Source: Lachnospiraceae bacterium UBA1778
Lineage (GTDB): Bacteria > Bacillota > Clostridia > Lachnospirales > Lachnospiraceae
Reading direction: 5' to 3'
NCBI GenBank assembly: GCA_002315255.1
Contig: DCGM01000112.1
Span: 13,410-19,157 of the forward strand
DNA: 5,748 nt
Shown: piece after piece, positions 5,698-5,748 of the stretch
Layout: each line of letters starts with the position of its first letter
How positions within the stretch are numbered: position 1 is the stretch's first letter
Position numbers and translations under genes: made by a program
The notes under the pieces: model-generated
Told to the model about the DNA's origin: nothing
Database searches by the model: none
The model's input: the letters and a program-made list of their open reading frames with translations, nothing else

Positions 5698-5748
5698 GTG
5701 AAAAAGGCTCATAACGTATCTGCGAGACCGGCAAACGTTCAAATATGC
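5698..5748 (+). CDS. Possible start of a further gene (GTG start, truncated by window edge)
   Basis: GTG at 5698 opens 17 codons without a stop to the right edge (V/M-KKAHNVSARPANVQIC). AGGA (5686-5689) lies 8 bases upstream, within AGGAAAGGG, and the start is 22 bases after the regulator stop. The basic start fits a real N-terminus, but I do not recognise it. The opposite strand also has an open frame entering from the edge and ending at 5684 (…RYEPFSQALS), so a convergent gene is an alternative. No terminator after the regulator is visible. Confidence 0.28.
   Translation, partial: MKKAHNVSARPANVQIC

Noticed and set aside
5692..5710. Short inverted repeat GGGCCT/AGGCTC after the regulator as a terminator
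   Set aside because: Only six pairs including a G-T, and no T-run follows on the plus strand.

Overview
The window carries one sugar-uptake locus of the CUT1 ABC type, laid out as a leftward operon with a divergently transcribed AraC-family regulator. Strong Shine-Dalgarno sequences, a lipobox-type binding protein, LplB/LplC (YteP/YtcP)-like permeases and moderate GC suggest a Gram-positive Firmicute, most likely a gut or rumen Clostridium-group organism such as a Lachnospiraceae or Oscillospiraceae member. That assignment is inference; no marker gene is present.

Layout from right to left on the minus strand: permease 1 (4448-3498, LplB-like), permease 2 (3484-2561, LplC/YtcP-like), a 567-residue lipoprotein solute-binding protein (2515-812), then the first 221 codons of an SGNH/GDSL-type hydrolase (664 to the left edge, cut off just after its GGSITQG nucleophile block). 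On the plus strand an AraC regulator with an N-terminal cupin (4743-5675) reads away from the operon. A possible GTG-started gene begins 22 bases after its stop and runs off the right edge.

The 294-bp divergent region (4449-4742) holds a candidate operon promoter with a good -10 and poor -35, and two 14-bp near-identical direct repeats 22 bp apart placed just upstream of that -35. This is the geometry of an AraC-type activator site. It also holds a good extended -10 promoter for the regulator, a further partial repeat near the regulator start, and a possible 21-codon leader peptide.

Working model: the regulator senses a glycan or a derived sugar through its cupin and activates the importer operon. 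The lipoprotein captures the oligosaccharide and the two permeases carry it in, powered by an ATPase that is not encoded here and is probably a shared MsmK/UgpC-type protein. The SGNH enzyme probably removes acyl groups from the glycan. Two hairpins without U-tracts flank the binding-protein cistron and may set its mRNA level relative to its neighbours. I see no mobile element, CRISPR, tRNA or rRNA, and no clearly new system; the most interesting material is regulatory.
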